Shown: positions 1-9,638, counted from the stretch's first letter. The stretch is DNA of 64,000 nt from JANXLS01 sp035308565 (GCA_035308565.1 DATGGK010000182.1:1-64000); one strand, 5' to 3'. Translations and numbers: made by a program. The notes: generated from the letters alone by a model not told the origin.

Positions 1-31
1 ACTCAGCACTCAGGACTCAGCACTCAGGACT
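1..31. repeat. Heptamer tandem repeat (ACTCAGS), one arm
   Basis: Four heptamers alternating ACTCAGC and ACTCAGG fill the first 31 bases and match the right arms of the larger elements at 18116-18200 and 50715-50805. The matching left arm would lie outside the window. It resembles the short tandemly repeated heptanucleotides described in cyanobacterial genomes; that is a comparison by form only. Confidence 0.85.
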
Positions 32-377
32 ATGTATGACGTAGCCCAAGACCGTTTAAAAAATGACAAATACCTCACCCGCGCAAGCACGCCGCCAGCG
101 CTAAGAGGAGAAGGCATCACAATGGGGTAAATTTTAATCCCTTTCCGGCCTCCCCGCAAGCAATATATCCGCTCGATTTTCGAGCCCTGCCGAGTGCTTG
201 GCCCTGCTCACGACGATTCGGCGCAAAATCATTTCTCGCCGAAATCTCCCTCTGCTGCACTTCGCGAATGACAACTCTTTTTTAAGCGGCCTTTCACTTG
301 CTTTTCCAACACGAACGAGTTTTCACACGAGGAATTCTTTCGGCAGTTGCGCAGTGCGATTTACGTCTGGGTTTTGT

Positions 378-406
378 GCGCTTGAGGATTTCCTTCAAGC
401 GCTTTT
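378..406 (+). promoter_or_regulatory. Hairpin with U-run upstream of stress-protein gene
   Basis: GCGCTTGA (378-385) pairs perfectly with TCAAGCGC (395-402) across a 9-nt loop and is followed by TTTT. It lies 37 nt before the start at 444, so it could end an upstream transcript or act as an attenuator. The rest of 32-443 shows no convincing coding region; the open frame running in from 198 is low-quality sequence upstream of the true start. Confidence 0.35.
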
Positions 407-443
407 CTGCTCAGAAACCAAAGTGAATAAGGAGTGGACGACC

Positions 444-1016
444 ATGGCCAATACATCCGTTTATGCTTTGTTTCCGACAATCAGCGGGCTTGAAAGCGCA
501 GTCACGTCGCTGCGCTCGGCCGGCTTCCGCAACACCGACATCTCCGTGCTGTGTCAATTCAACGAAGGCTCGAAAGACTTGGGCGTGAAAAACGCGACGA
601 AAGTGCCGGAAGGCGCGACGACGGGCGGTGTCACCGGCGCCGTGATCGGCGGCGCGCTTGGCTGGCTCGCGGGAATCGGAGCGCTCGCCATCCCCGGCGC
701 CGGACCCTTCATCGCCGCCGGACCGATCATGGGCCTGCTCGCCGGTATGGGCGGCGGCGGAGCTGCGGGTGGAGTCGTCGGCGGGCTGATCGGCCTGGGA
801 ATGCCTGAATACGAAGCCAAACGCTTCGCCGGCCGCGTCACGAAAAACGGCGCGCTGCTGTCGGTGCATTGCGATGACTCCAAATGGGTCGAACGTGCCA
901 AGGACCTGCTCAAGAAAAGCGGCGCTGAAGAAATTTACAGCGGCAGCGAAGCATCCGCGGATTTCGACGAATCGAAAAAACCTCGTGCGCGCGCGGCAAT
1001 GGCCGCCGGCAAATAA
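444..1016 (+). CDS. General-stress-protein-like (YflT/17M type) glycine-zipper protein
   Basis: A 190-residue protein. The N-terminal 60 residues form a YflT-like alpha/beta segment (VYALFPTISGLESAVTSL), as in Bacillus general stress protein 17M. The centre is a Gly/Ala-rich double hydrophobic hairpin (AVIGGALGWLAG and a GGGGAAGGVVGG stretch), typical of glycine zippers that insert in or span membranes. The C-terminal part returns to a soluble fold. The start at 444 is chosen because AAGGAG sits 9 nt upstream; a longer frame from 198 lacks such a site and looks non-coding. A paralogue lies at 15308-15826. The molecular role is unknown; an envelope-stress function is inferred. Confidence 0.75.
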   Translation: MANTSVYALFPTISGLESAVTSLRSAGFRNTDISVLCQFNEGSKDLGVKNATKVPEGATTGGVTGAVIGGALGWLAGIGALAIPGAGPFIAAGPIMGLLAGMGGGGAAGGVVGGLIGLGMPEYEAKRFAGRVTKNGALLSVHCDDSKWVERAKDLLKKSGAEEIYSGSEASADFDESKKPRARAAMAAGK

Positions 1017-1042
1017 ATGAGCCATCGTTCGGCGCGGTAATG

Positions 1043-1096
1043 GTGGGGCAAACATTCCTGTCTGCCAAGCCGGGCAGACAAGAATGTCAGCCCCAC
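1043..1096. repeat. REP-like palindrome (GTGGGG...CCCCAC)
   Basis: Outer arms GTGGGG (1043-1048) and CCCCAC (1091-1096) enclose a second stem, ACATTCCTGTCTGCC (1052-1066) against GGCAGACAAGAATGT (1073-1087), with one G-U type mismatch. Its form is that of dispersed REP-like elements. It separates the stress gene from actA. Confidence 0.7.
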
Positions 1097-1133
1097 TCGC
1101 GCCGGAGCACATCCCCTCAGCAAGGCATTGGCG

Positions 1134-1790
1134 ATGCCCCAGCTCTTTCATCCGAGCATCAATTCGTTCGCCAAGGCGAGCGCGGTGGGAATCGTTGTCG
1201 GCATCGCCATGCTCATTCTCGCGGCCACCAGCGTCGATCGCTCTCCTTATGTGACACGCATCGGGGAACCGCTTCCGCAGCCAGTTCCGTTCAGCCATCA
1301 GCATCACGCCGGAGCGCTGAAGATCGATTGCCGTTATTGCCACACGAGTGTGGAAACCTCATCATTCGCCGGCCTACCGTCGCTCGAAACGTGCATGAGC
1401 TGCCACTCACAAATCTGGCGCGACAGCCCCATGCTCTCCGTTGTGCGCGAAAGTTACAGCACTGGCCGCGCGCTGAGTTGGAATCGCGTCCATCACCTCC
1501 CCGACTACGCGTATTTCCGCCATGACATTCATCTGGCCAAAGGCGTCGCGTGCGAGAATTGCCACGGCCGAGTCGATGAGATGCCGCTGATGTGGAAAGC
1601 CAACACCCTGCACATGGATTGGTGTCTCGATTGTCATCGCAATTCGGAACGCTATTTGCGCCCCAAGGATCGTGTCTTCGAAATGGGCTACGTGCCGAAC
1701 GAACCGCAGCAGACTCTTGGCGTGAAGCTTCTCAAAGAGAATCAAGTCGAACCGCAGCGCATTACCGATTGCGTAACTTGCCATAGGTGA
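1134..1790 (+). CDS. actA: Alternative complex III subunit A, pentahaem cytochrome c
   Basis: ActA is the periplasmic multihaem cytochrome of the quinol:electron acceptor oxidoreductase that replaces the bc1 complex. Five CXXCH motifs are present (CRYCH, CMSCH, CENCH, CLDCH, CVTCH), the expected pentahaem number, plus extra histidines near haem 1 (FSHQHHAG) for axial ligation. Residues about 15-35 form one membrane anchor or uncleaved signal. ATG 1134 is preferred over TTG 1128 because CAAGG is 8 nt upstream. It is the first gene of the act-cox operon and ends 3 nt before actB. Family assignment is firm from order and motifs. Confidence 0.93.
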   Translation: MPQLFHPSINSFAKASAVGIVVGIAMLILAATSVDRSPYVTRIGEPLPQPVPFSHQHHAGALKIDCRYCHTSVETSSFAGLPSLETCMSCHSQIWRDSPMLSVVRESYSTGRALSWNRVHHLPDYAYFRHDIHLAKGVACENCHGRVDEMPLMWKANTLHMDWCLDCHRNSERYLRPKDRVFEMGYVPNEPQQTLGVKLLKENQVEPQRITDCVTCHR

Positions 1791-1793
1791 AGC

Positions 1794-4772
1794 ATGAGCA
1801 TGAACCGAACCGATTCCGCGCAAGAAAGCGCAGCGCAAAATCGCGTTTGGCGAACACTCGACGAATTAAATGGATCATGTAGAACGGAGCTCCCGCTCAG
1901 TTCCGATTCGCAAAACGAATTCCCCGCTTGCGCGTCTACATGGAGCGACGACTTATCGCGCCGCTCTTTTTTGAAATTAATGAGCGCGTCGCTCGGACTC
2001 GCCGGCATTTACGGCTGCAACACCCAGCCCGCGCCGAAGATCGTTCCCTACGCGCAGCCGCCCGAAGACGTCGTCCCCGGCAAACCGATGCAATTTGCCA
2101 CCGCGCTGACTTTGGGCGGGATTGCCACAGGCGTTCTGGCGACGAGCAATCTCGGGCGCCCAACGAAAATTGAAGGCAATCCGGATCACCCAGCCTCATT
2201 AGGCGCGTGCGACGCCATCTCGCAAGCCGCGATTCTGTCGCTTTACGATCCCGATCGATCCCAAAATGTGTTGCGCGCCGGCACGATCAGCACGTGGGGT
2301 GATTTTCTCGCTGATTTATCGGCCTCGCTCGAAGAGCAGCGCCGAAAAAATGGCGGCGGATTGCGTTTGCTGACCGAAACAATCACTTCGCCCACGCTCT
2401 CCGCTCAAATTGCCGAAGTGCTGGCGCAATTCAAAGACGCGCGCTGGCATTCGTACGAACCCATCAATCGCGACAGTGCCCGCGAGGGGGCCGTGCAAGC
2501 GTTCGGAGAAGACGCCAATATTTTCTATCGGCTCGATCATGCGCAAACCATCGTGTCGCTCGGCGCGGATTTTTTGGGATGCGGTTCGGGCCATCTGCGA
2601 TACGCACACGATTTTGCCGCGGGGCGCAAAGTCCGTGCGGCGCAAACAAAAATGAATCGCCTCTATGCTCTCGAAACGACCCCAACCATTACTGGCGCCG
2701 CCGCCGATCACCGCATGCCCGTGCTTCAGCACGAATTGGAACGCTTCGCGATCGACCTCGCGAAAGCTCTGAGTGTCACGCTCAGCAACGAAGCCGCAGA
2801 TTCGCCTGACCCGCGTCGCGCGCACTGGATCGAAGCGCTTGTCCGCGAGTTGAACGCCAACACTGGCGCGAGCGCCGTCATCCCCGGTTTCGCACAGCCG
2901 CCGTTCATTCACGCGCTGTGCCACGCGATCAACGACAAATTGAAAAACATCGGCTCGACCGTGATCCTCTCCGCGCCGCTCGAAGCGCAGCCAGCGAATC
3001 AGATCGAATCGCTGCGCGATTTGACGAAAGACATGCGCGCCGGCAAAGTCGGTGCGTTGATCATGCTCGGCGGAAATCCAATCTACAATGCGCCCGCCGA
3101 TTTGGATTTCAAACGGGCGCTGGAACGCGTCGAATGGCGCGCGCATTTGAGCCTTTACAACGACGAAACCTCACGCCTCTGCCACTGGCACATTCCACAG
3201 ACGCACGAATTGGAATCGTGGAGCGATGCGCGCGCCTATGACGGCACCGTCAGCATCATGCAGCCGCTGATCCTGCCGCTTTACGGGGGGAAATCGCCGC
3301 ACGAATTGTTGAATGTGATGTCAGGCGCGTCGCAGCGCGAAAACTACGACATTTTGCGCGACGCTTGGCGCGGTCGAAACATGGGGCCGGATTTTGAATC
3401 CGCCTGGCGCCGCGCTGTTCACGACGGAGTCGTCAAAGACTCAGCGCTCTCCGAAAAAAAATTAAGCATCAAAACGCTCTCCATTCCAAAATCAAATGCG
3501 TCCGCTGAATCGCTCCTCATCGTCTTCGCGCCCGACTCGGCACTTTGGGACGGGCGCTTCGCTAACAATGGCTGGCTGCAAGAATTGCCCCGGCCGCTCA
3601 CGCGCCTGACGTGGGACAACGCCGCGCTGATTTCGCCGCGCACCGCCAAAAACCTTCAACTCTCCAACGAGCAGCTCGTTGAAATCGCGCTTGGCGAGCG
3701 CACCCTTCGCGCGCCGATTTGGATTACGCCCGGCCACACTGATGGCGCCGTGACCTTGACTCTCGGCCAAGGGCGCACGCACGCTGGCAGTGCCGGAACG
3801 GGCATCGGCTACAACGCGTACGCGCTGCGCACAAGCGACGCGCTGTGGCACGCCACAAATGTGACTCTAAAACCAACGCAAGAAATTCAGCCGCTGTCAG
3901 CTACGCAAACGCATCACTCGCTCGAAGGACGCGACCTCGTTCACGACTGCTCGCTCGACGATTTCAAAAAACTCGCCGTACACGCAGCGCATCATGAAGA
4001 TCATCCCGCGACGCTTTATCCCGGCTTCAAAGACACCGGCCACGCCTGGGGGATGCTCGTCGATCTCGGCGCGTGCATCGGCTGCGCCGCGTGCGTGCTC
4101 GGCTGCCAGTCGGAGAACAACATTCCGATCGTCGGAAAAGACGAAGTCCGCAACGGCCGCGAAATGCATTGGCTGCGCATCGACCGCTACTACAAAGGAG
4201 ACGCCGACAACCCGCAGACGCTCTTCGAACCGCTGGCCTGCGTGCACTGCGAAACCGCGCCGTGCGAAGTCGTCTGCCCCGTCGCCGCCACGTCGCACAG
4301 TTCCGAAGGCCTCAACCAGATGGTCTACAACCGCTGCATCGGCACGCGCTATTGCTCGAACAATTGCCCGTACAAAGTTCGCCGCTTCAATTTTCTGCAA
4401 TACTCGCCCATCGATTCCGCGCCGCTGATGCTGATGCAAAACCCCGACGTGACCGTGCGCGAACGCGGCGTGATGGAGAAGTGCAGCTACTGTATCCAAC
4501 GCATCAACGCCGCGCGCGTCGAAGCCGAAAAACAAAATCGTCCATTGCGCGATGGCGAAATCGTCACCGCGTGCCAGGGCGCGTGTCCGACGGAAGCGAT
4601 TGTCTTCGGCGACATCAAAGACCCTGAAAGCCGTGTCTCAAAATTGAAGCGCGAGCCGCACAATTTCGGGCTGCTCTCCGAACTTGGCACAAAACCGCGC
4701 ACGACGTATTTGGGACATGTGTCCAATCCGAATTCCGATCTGGCCGAACCGAAGGAGGCGCGCGCCGTGTGA
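1794..4772 (+). CDS. actB: Alternative complex III subunit B, fused molybdopterin-like/iron-sulfur protein
   Basis: A 992-residue fusion as in typical ActB. The first 55 residues carry the conserved N-terminal extension of this family (RVWRTLDEL) and end in a Tat-like SRRSFLK motif followed by a hydrophobic stretch. The middle (to about residue 740) is a molybdopterin-oxidoreductase-like domain that in characterised ACIII lacks the cofactor. From about residue 758 come four Cys groups for Fe-S clusters: CIGCAACVLGC, CVHCETAPCEVVCP, CIGTRYCSNNCP, and CSYC with CQGACP. The clusters carry electrons from quinol toward ActA/ActE. The next gene, actC, starts 12 nt downstream. Confidence 0.94.
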   Translation: MSMNRTDSAQESAAQNRVWRTLDELNGSCRTELPLSSDSQNEFPACASTWSDDLSRRSFLKLMSASLGLAGIYGCNTQPAPKIVPYAQPPEDVVPGKPMQFATALTLGGIATGVLATSNLGRPTKIEGNPDHPASLGACDAISQAAILSLYDPDRSQNVLRAGTISTWGDFLADLSASLEEQRRKNGGGLRLLTETITSPTLSAQIAEVLAQFKDARWHSYEPINRDSAREGAVQAFGEDANIFYRLDHAQTIVSLGADFLGCGSGHLRYAHDFAAGRKVRAAQTKMNRLYALETTPTITGAAADHRMPVLQHELERFAIDLAKALSVTLSNEAADSPDPRRAHWIEALVRELNANTGASAVIPGFAQPPFIHALCHAINDKLKNIGSTVILSAPLEAQPANQIESLRDLTKDMRAGKVGALIMLGGNPIYNAPADLDFKRALERVEWRAHLSLYNDETSRLCHWHIPQTHELESWSDARAYDGTVSIMQPLILPLYGGKSPHELLNVMSGASQRENYDILRDAWRGRNMGPDFESAWRRAVHDGVVKDSALSEKKLSIKTLSIPKSNASAESLLIVFAPDSALWDGRFANNGWLQELPRPLTRLTWDNAALISPRTAKNLQLSNEQLVEIALGERTLRAPIWITPGHTDGAVTLTLGQGRTHAGSAGTGIGYNAYALRTSDALWHATNVTLKPTQEIQPLSATQTHHSLEGRDLVHDCSLDDFKKLAVHAAHHEDHPATLYPGFKDTGHAWGMLVDLGACIGCAACVLGCQSENNIPIVGKDEVRNGREMHWLRIDRYYKGDADNPQTLFEPLACVHCETAPCEVVCPVAATSHSSEGLNQMVYNRCIGTRYCSNNCPYKVRRFNFLQYSPIDSAPLMLMQNPDVTVRERGVMEKCSYCIQRINAARVEAEKQNRPLRDGEIVTACQGACPTEAIVFGDIKDPESRVSKLKREPHNFGLLSELGTKPRTTYLGHVSNPNSDLAEPKEARAV

Positions 4773-4784
4773 CGCGCGGAAACA

Positions 4785-6152
4785 ATGGCGCTCGAGGAAA
4801 ACCTCATCGGCCAGCCGCACACGTTTGGCTCGGTGACCGACAAGATCAGCTCGATCGTGCAGACGCGGCGCATGCCTGCGTTCTGGCTGATCGGCTTCGG
4901 CCTTGCGTTTTCACTGGCGATGCTGCTGCTGGTCTCAGTCGTCTGGCTCTTCGTGCGCGGAATTGGAATTTGGGGCAACAACATCCCCGTCGGCTGGGCC
5001 TTCGACATCACCAATTTTGTCTGGTGGATCGGCATCGGCCACGCCGGCACGTTAATTTCCGCAATCCTCCTCTTGTTGCGCCAGGAATGGCGCACCTCCA
5101 TCAATCGTTTCGCTGAAGCCATGACGCTCTTCGCCGTCGCCTGCGCCGGGCTTTATCCGCTGCTGCACTTGGGCCGGCCGCAATATTTCTACTGGCTGGT
5201 TCCCTATCCAAACACGATGGGCCTATGGCCGCAATTCCGCAGCCCGCTGATGTGGGATTTCTTCGCGGTCTCAACTTACGCAACAGTTTCGCTGCTGTTC
5301 TGGTTCATCGGTCTGATCCCCGATCTGGCCACGCTGCGCGATCGCGCAAAACACACTTTCGCGCGCGTGGCCTATGGCATTCTGGCGATGGGCTGGCGCG
5401 GTTCGGCGCGCCATTGGAAACGCTACCAAATCGCGTACCTGCTGCTCGCGGGCCTCGCCACGCCGTTGGTCGTCTCGGTGCACACGATCGTGAGTTTCGA
5501 TTTTTCGGTGGCCATTCTGCCAGGCTGGCACTCTACGATCTTTCCCCCGTACTTTGTCGCCGGCGCGATTTTCTCCGGATTTGCGATGGTGCTGACGCTG
5601 GCCATTCCGCTGCGCTATTTTTACGGCCTCGAAGATTTCGTCACCGAACGCCACCTCGACTACATGGCCCAAGTGATGCTCGCCACCGGCTTGATCGTGG
5701 CCTACGGCTATCTCATGGAAGCCTTTTCCGCGTGGTACAGCGGCAATCAATTCGAGCGCGCTACCGCGTTGAATCGCGCCTTCGGGCCCTATGCGCCGGT
5801 CTATTGGATCATGCTCGCCTGCAACGTTTTGGTGCCGCAATTGCTTTGGTCGAAGAAGGTGCGGCGCAGCGCAGCGATGCTTTTCGTTCTCTCGATCTTG
5901 ATCAACATCGGCATGTGGATGGAGCGCTTCATGCTGATCGTGACTAGTCTGCATCGCGATTTTTTGCCCTCGTCGTGGGGCATGTACCGCCCGACATTCT
6001 GGGATCTTTCGACGTACTTCGGCAGCATCGGACTTTTCTTCGCGCTCTTTTTTCTATTCATCCGCCTGCTGCCGATGATCTCGATTTACGAAATGCGCGA
6101 ACTTGTTTCGGAACAGGCCGCGGAACACCAACACGGGGAGGCCGTCGCATGA
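4785..6152 (+). CDS. actC: Alternative complex III subunit C, NrfD/PsrC-like quinol-binding membrane protein
   Basis: A 455-residue polytopic protein with about ten hydrophobic segments and the NrfD/PsrC hallmarks: a conserved helix region WWIGIGHAGTLISAILLL and HLGRPQYFYW near residues 125-140. ActC supplies one quinol oxidation site of ACIII in the cytoplasmic membrane. Its stop codon overlaps the actD start (ATGA), suggesting translational coupling. A homologous six-plus-helix subunit, ActF, is encoded three genes on. Assignment is firm from sequence and order. Confidence 0.94.
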   Translation: MALEENLIGQPHTFGSVTDKISSIVQTRRMPAFWLIGFGLAFSLAMLLLVSVVWLFVRGIGIWGNNIPVGWAFDITNFVWWIGIGHAGTLISAILLLLRQEWRTSINRFAEAMTLFAVACAGLYPLLHLGRPQYFYWLVPYPNTMGLWPQFRSPLMWDFFAVSTYATVSLLFWFIGLIPDLATLRDRAKHTFARVAYGILAMGWRGSARHWKRYQIAYLLLAGLATPLVVSVHTIVSFDFSVAILPGWHSTIFPPYFVAGAIFSGFAMVLTLAIPLRYFYGLEDFVTERHLDYMAQVMLATGLIVAYGYLMEAFSAWYSGNQFERATALNRAFGPYAPVYWIMLACNVLVPQLLWSKKVRRSAAMLFVLSILINIGMWMERFMLIVTSLHRDFLPSSWGMYRPTFWDLSTYFGSIGLFFALFFLFIRLLPMISIYEMRELVSEQAAEHQHGEAVA

Positions 6153-6694
6153 ACAGCATCGCCGCAACAGCGCTTTACGGAATCATGGCCGAATTCGATT
6201 CGCCACAAAAATTGCTCGCGGCCACCCATCGCGCGCACGAAGAGGGCTACCGCCGAATGGACGCGTACAGCCCCTTTCCGGTGGAAGGCCTCTCCGAAGC
6301 GCTCGGCTTTCGAACCACCGGCGTCCCCGCGCTTGTGCTGGGCGGAGGAATTTTCGGCGCAATCGCCGGATACCTGCTGCAATATTTCTGCGCGGTGGTT
6401 TTCTACCCGCTGAACATTGGCGGCCGCCCGCTCAACAGTTGGCCGGCCTTCATTCCCGCGACGTTCGAATCGGCCGTCTTGTGCGCCGCGCTCTGCGCCG
6501 TGATCGGCATGATTTTTTTAAACGGCCTGCCGCAGCCCTATCATCCCGCGTTCAATGTCCCGCGCTTCGCACTGGCCTCGCGCGACCGCTTCTTTCTGCT
6601 CATCGACGCGCGCGACAGCAATTTTGACGTGAGCAAGACCACGCAGTTTCTCACCACGCTCAACGCCAGTGCCGTATCGGAGGTTCACCCGTGA
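6149..6694 (+). CDS. actD: Alternative complex III subunit D (DUF3341)
   Basis: A 181-residue protein with the DUF3341 pattern. The N-terminal soluble part contains YGIMAEFDSPQKLLAA and a DAYSPFPVEG segment. Two transmembrane helices follow at about residues 60-80 and 105-125, then a soluble C-terminal part. ActD is a membrane subunit that packs next to ActC/ActF. The start overlaps the actC stop by ATGA; the frame extends further upstream but that sequence lies inside actC. The stop overlaps the GTG start of actE. Confidence 0.92.
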   Translation: MNSIAATALYGIMAEFDSPQKLLAATHRAHEEGYRRMDAYSPFPVEGLSEALGFRTTGVPALVLGGGIFGAIAGYLLQYFCAVVFYPLNIGGRPLNSWPAFIPATFESAVLCAALCAVIGMIFLNGLPQPYHPAFNVPRFALASRDRFFLLIDARDSNFDVSKTTQFLTTLNASAVSEVHP

Positions 6695-7269
6695 TCCGTC
6701 AAAGCCGGCAGCTCATTCTAGGCGTTGCACTGGCCGCGCTCTCGGGCTGCGAAGATAACATGCGCGACCAGGCGCGCATCAAGCCGCTGGAACCGAGCCA
6801 GTTCTTCGCCGACGGCCGCTCGGCCCGCCCGCTTCCGCCCGGCACCATCGCGCGCGGCCAGTTGCGCGAAAACGATGACTTTTTCACCGGCAAACGCGGC
6901 GGAAAATTCGTTGAGCAGATTCCGGTCACGCTGAGTCGCGAGCTTCTTCAACGCGGCCGGCAGCGCTTTGAAATCGTCTGCGCGAACTGTCACGGCTTGG
7001 ATGGATTTGGAAATGGGATCATCGTGGAACACGGCTTCAGCCCGCCGCCCTCGTATCACATCGACCGCCTGCGCGCCATGCCCGACGGATACTTTTTCGA
7101 CGTTATTACGCATGGCAAAGGCGCGATGTATCCGCAGGCGGAGCGCGTCGCCATTGAGGACCGCTGGGCGATTGCCGCCTACATTCGCGCGCTGCAACTG
7201 TCTCAAAACGCAAAATCAACCGACGTGCCCGATAACGAGCGCAGCCACCTTGAGGAGCACGCGCCATGA
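6691..7269 (+). CDS. actE: Alternative complex III subunit E, monohaem cytochrome c lipoprotein
   Basis: A 192-residue protein that starts at GTG 6691 and overlaps the actD stop. The signal peptide ends in a lipobox-like LSGC (residues 17-20), so it is probably lipid-anchored on the outer face of the membrane. One haem c site, CANCHG, sits near residue 97. A later YPQ segment (AMYPQAERV) has no obvious Met in the usual position, although AMYP could supply one. ActE passes electrons toward the oxidase. It overlaps actF by ATGA. Confidence 0.92.
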   Translation: MIRQSRQLILGVALAALSGCEDNMRDQARIKPLEPSQFFADGRSARPLPPGTIARGQLRENDDFFTGKRGGKFVEQIPVTLSRELLQRGRQRFEIVCANCHGLDGFGNGIIVEHGFSPPPSYHIDRLRAMPDGYFFDVITHGKGAMYPQAERVAIEDRWAIAAYIRALQLSQNAKSTDVPDNERSHLEEHAP

Positions 7270-8426
7270 CCATGCCGCTCGATCTCCTCAACCGCCTCCG
7301 CCGCCGCGCGCTGATCGTTGGCGCCATCGCCGCCGTCGTATGCGGCCTGTCCCTTCTTCAAGGCGCCGACCGAGTATTGCATTCGTATCTGTTTGCGTTC
7401 TGCAACTGGACTGGCATCGCGCTGGGATGCATGGCTATTCTGTTGCTACAATACTTGGCCAGCGGGCGCTGGGGCGTATTGTTACAGCGCATTTTTGAAG
7501 CTGGCGCGCTGACATTGCCGCTGATGTTGCTGCTCTTCTTTCCAATTGCATTCCTGTCGAATCGCATTTATCCTTGGGTAAATTGGAGCAATTCGCCCGA
7601 ACAGGCGCTTCGGCAAAAGGCGCAATACCTGAATTCAACCGCGTTCATTCTGCGCAGCGCGTTTTACTTTGGTATATGGATTGGAATTGCGTTGTGCTTG
7701 CGCCGCTGGTCGTTGGCCGCCGACAGCGGCGCGAACCAAGCCAGCGAAAAAATGTACAAGCTCAGCGGACCCGGCCTGCTGATTTACGTGCTGACCGCCA
7801 CTTTCGCCGCCATCGACTGGACCATGTCGCTTGAACCCGAATGGACTTCCACGATCTATGGCTTGCTAGTTATTGTCGGACAAGGATTGTCGGCGATGGC
7901 GCTCGCCGTCCTGCTCGTCGGGTGGCTGGCGCGCGTGCCGCCATTTGAGGAGATATTAACAGCGCGCGATTTCAACGATTTTGGTAATTTGCTCATGGTA
8001 TTCGTGTTGCTTGCCGCCTACGCAAGTTTGTCTCAATTCCTGATCATTTGGTCAGGCAACCTGCCCGAAGAAGCCGTGTGGTATATTCGCCGCAGCCGCG
8101 GCGGCTGGCAATGGGTCGTTGCAATACTTGCGGCTGGGCAATTCCTCATTCCATTTCTAGCATTACTCTCGCGCCGGATTAAAGGCGCGCCTCACTCACT
8201 TATGCCTGTCGCCATACTACTCATCGTCGTTCATGTCATCGAATGGTATTGGCTGGTCATGCCCGCATTTGAAAGAAGCGCGATTCCAAACGTGTCCGAT
8301 GTAGCTGCGCCGATCGCGCTTGGCGGCTTTTGGCTCGCCGCAATGGTATATTTCCTAAAACAAGCACCGCTGCTTTCAGTCCGTCTGGAATTGGCGCCGC
8401 CGGAAATGGTGGAGAACTCGGCATGA
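7266..8426 (+). CDS. actF: Alternative complex III subunit F, second NrfD-like membrane subunit
   Basis: A 386-residue polytopic membrane protein with about ten hydrophobic helices and no metal-binding motif. It matches the ActF member of the NrfD-like pair in ACIII by size and position after ActE. Codon use becomes less GC-rich from about 7380 onward than in actA-actE. Whether that reflects mosaic ancestry is not clear. The stop codon overlaps the next start (ATGA at 8423). Confidence 0.9.
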   Translation: MTMPLDLLNRLRRRALIVGAIAAVVCGLSLLQGADRVLHSYLFAFCNWTGIALGCMAILLLQYLASGRWGVLLQRIFEAGALTLPLMLLLFFPIAFLSNRIYPWVNWSNSPEQALRQKAQYLNSTAFILRSAFYFGIWIGIALCLRRWSLAADSGANQASEKMYKLSGPGLLIYVLTATFAAIDWTMSLEPEWTSTIYGLLVIVGQGLSAMALAVLLVGWLARVPPFEEILTARDFNDFGNLLMVFVLLAAYASLSQFLIIWSGNLPEEAVWYIRRSRGGWQWVVAILAAGQFLIPFLALLSRRIKGAPHSLMPVAILLIVVHVIEWYWLVMPAFERSAIPNVSDVAAPIALGGFWLAAMVYFLKQAPLLSVRLELAPPEMVENSA

Positions 8427-8791
8427 CGAACGAAACCTCCACAAATGTACGTTATGAGCGCCGCGACATCAATGCGCGCGCGCTCGCCGCGATTGCATTG
8501 GGCTCAATCGTGCTCGGTGCGCTCATGCTCTTCGGCATCGCCGGGCAGTTCCATTATTTCAACGCGATAGAAACCCGCGAAAACGATACAGCGAGCGAGC
8601 TCCAAAACCCGCAATGGCAGCCTGGCCCGCATTTGGAAGTCGATGAAGCGGCACACACGCAAGAGTTGCGCGCATCGCAGCAGGCAAATTTGGAAGGCTA
8701 TAAGTGGATCGATCAAAAGGCCGGAGTTGTTCACATTCCCATCGATCGCGCCATGGAACTGATTGTATCGCGCTCAAAGACAATTGATTAA
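8423..8791 (+). CDS. Small act/cox-associated membrane protein
   Basis: A 122-residue protein with one transmembrane helix (about residues 24-46, ALAAIALGSIVLGALMLFGI) and a periplasmic tail containing NPQWQPGPHLEV and a C-terminal VHIPIDRAMEL motif. Proteins with this tail are often found between act genes and SCO/cox genes and carry no named function. The ATGA overlap with actF places it in the operon. A role in assembly or supercomplex docking is only inferred from context. Confidence 0.75.
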   Translation: MTNETSTNVRYERRDINARALAAIALGSIVLGALMLFGIAGQFHYFNAIETRENDTASELQNPQWQPGPHLEVDEAAHTQELRASQQANLEGYKWIDQKAGVVHIPIDRAMELIVSRSKTID

Positions 8792-8820
8792 AAACACTTC
8801 AAACCTGCGGAGACGAAGCC

Positions 8821-9636
8821 ATGAAGTATACATGCGCAGCGATTGCTTTGAGCATTGCTTGTTGCGCGGCGTTTGCGGCCACGGACCCGCGCGACGTCAT
8901 TAACGTACTCGGATTCGATCAGAATCTCGATGCACAAGTTCCTTTAAACTTGGAGTTCACCGACGAAGCTGGTGCAAAGATTCAGCTAGCGGAATATTTC
9001 GGACAGAAACCAGTCATACTAATGTTCGTATACCATGAATGCCCAATGCTCTGCAGCTCTGAATTAAACGGCTTGGTTACGTGCCTTCGCGCAATGTCCT
9101 ATACCGCCGGAAAGGATTTTACATTGGTTACGGTAAGTTTCAATCCTAGCGATTCTGTAGAAATCGCCGCCCGAAAGAAAGCGGAGTATGTGCGCAGTTA
9201 TAACCGCAGCGGCGCAGCGCCCGGCTGGCATTTTCTTACTGGCGGCCAGACGACAATTCAAAATCTCGCGAAAACTGTTGGATTTCGGTACCAATACGAT
9301 CCGGCCACAAAGCTTTTCGCTCATCCCGCGGGGATTGTGCTGCTTACTCCACAAGGCAGAATTTCACGCTATTACTACGGCGTCGAATATTACCCGCGCG
9401 ATTTGAATCTTGGTTTGGTCGAGGCCTCCAACGGAAAGATTGGCACATTTACCGATCAAGCGCTTTTGTATTGTTACCGCTACGACCCAATGACGGGCCG
9501 TTACGGATTAGTGATTCTCAATTTATTGCGGGCAGGCGGAGCATTGACGGCTGGCGGCTTGACTGCCTATGTTGCTTTCATGATTAAGCGCGAGCGGAAG
9601 AAAGAACGCATTCTAAACCGCCAACAACGAGTGTAA
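8821..9636 (+). CDS. sco: SCO1/SenC family copper chaperone
   Basis: A 271-residue secreted thioredoxin-fold protein. A signal peptide occupies residues 1-20. The copper-binding CPMLC motif lies at Cys74-Cys78, and a downstream LFAHPAG supplies the expected distal histidine. The C-terminus adds one membrane helix and a basic tail (about residues 230-271). SCO proteins load copper into the CuA site of cytochrome oxidase subunit II, which is encoded by the next gene 3 nt downstream. GAGACGAAGCC before ATG 8821 gives only a weak ribosome binding site. Confidence 0.92.
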   Translation: MKYTCAAIALSIACCAAFAATDPRDVINVLGFDQNLDAQVPLNLEFTDEAGAKIQLAEYFGQKPVILMFVYHECPMLCSSELNGLVTCLRAMSYTAGKDFTLVTVSFNPSDSVEIAARKKAEYVRSYNRSGAAPGWHFLTGGQTTIQNLAKTVGFRYQYDPATKLFAHPAGIVLLTPQGRISRYYYGVEYYPRDLNLGLVEASNGKIGTFTDQALLYCYRYDPMTGRYGLVILNLLRAGGALTAGGLTAYVAFMIKRERKKERILNRQQRV

Positions 9637-9638
9637 CA

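Noticed and set aside
198..443. N-terminal extension of the first stress protein
   Set aside because: The 82 extra residues look non-coding and the family N-terminus and ribosome binding site match ATG 444.
5975..6148. Upstream extension of ActD
   Set aside because: It lies fully within actC; the DUF3341 domain starts at ATG 6149.
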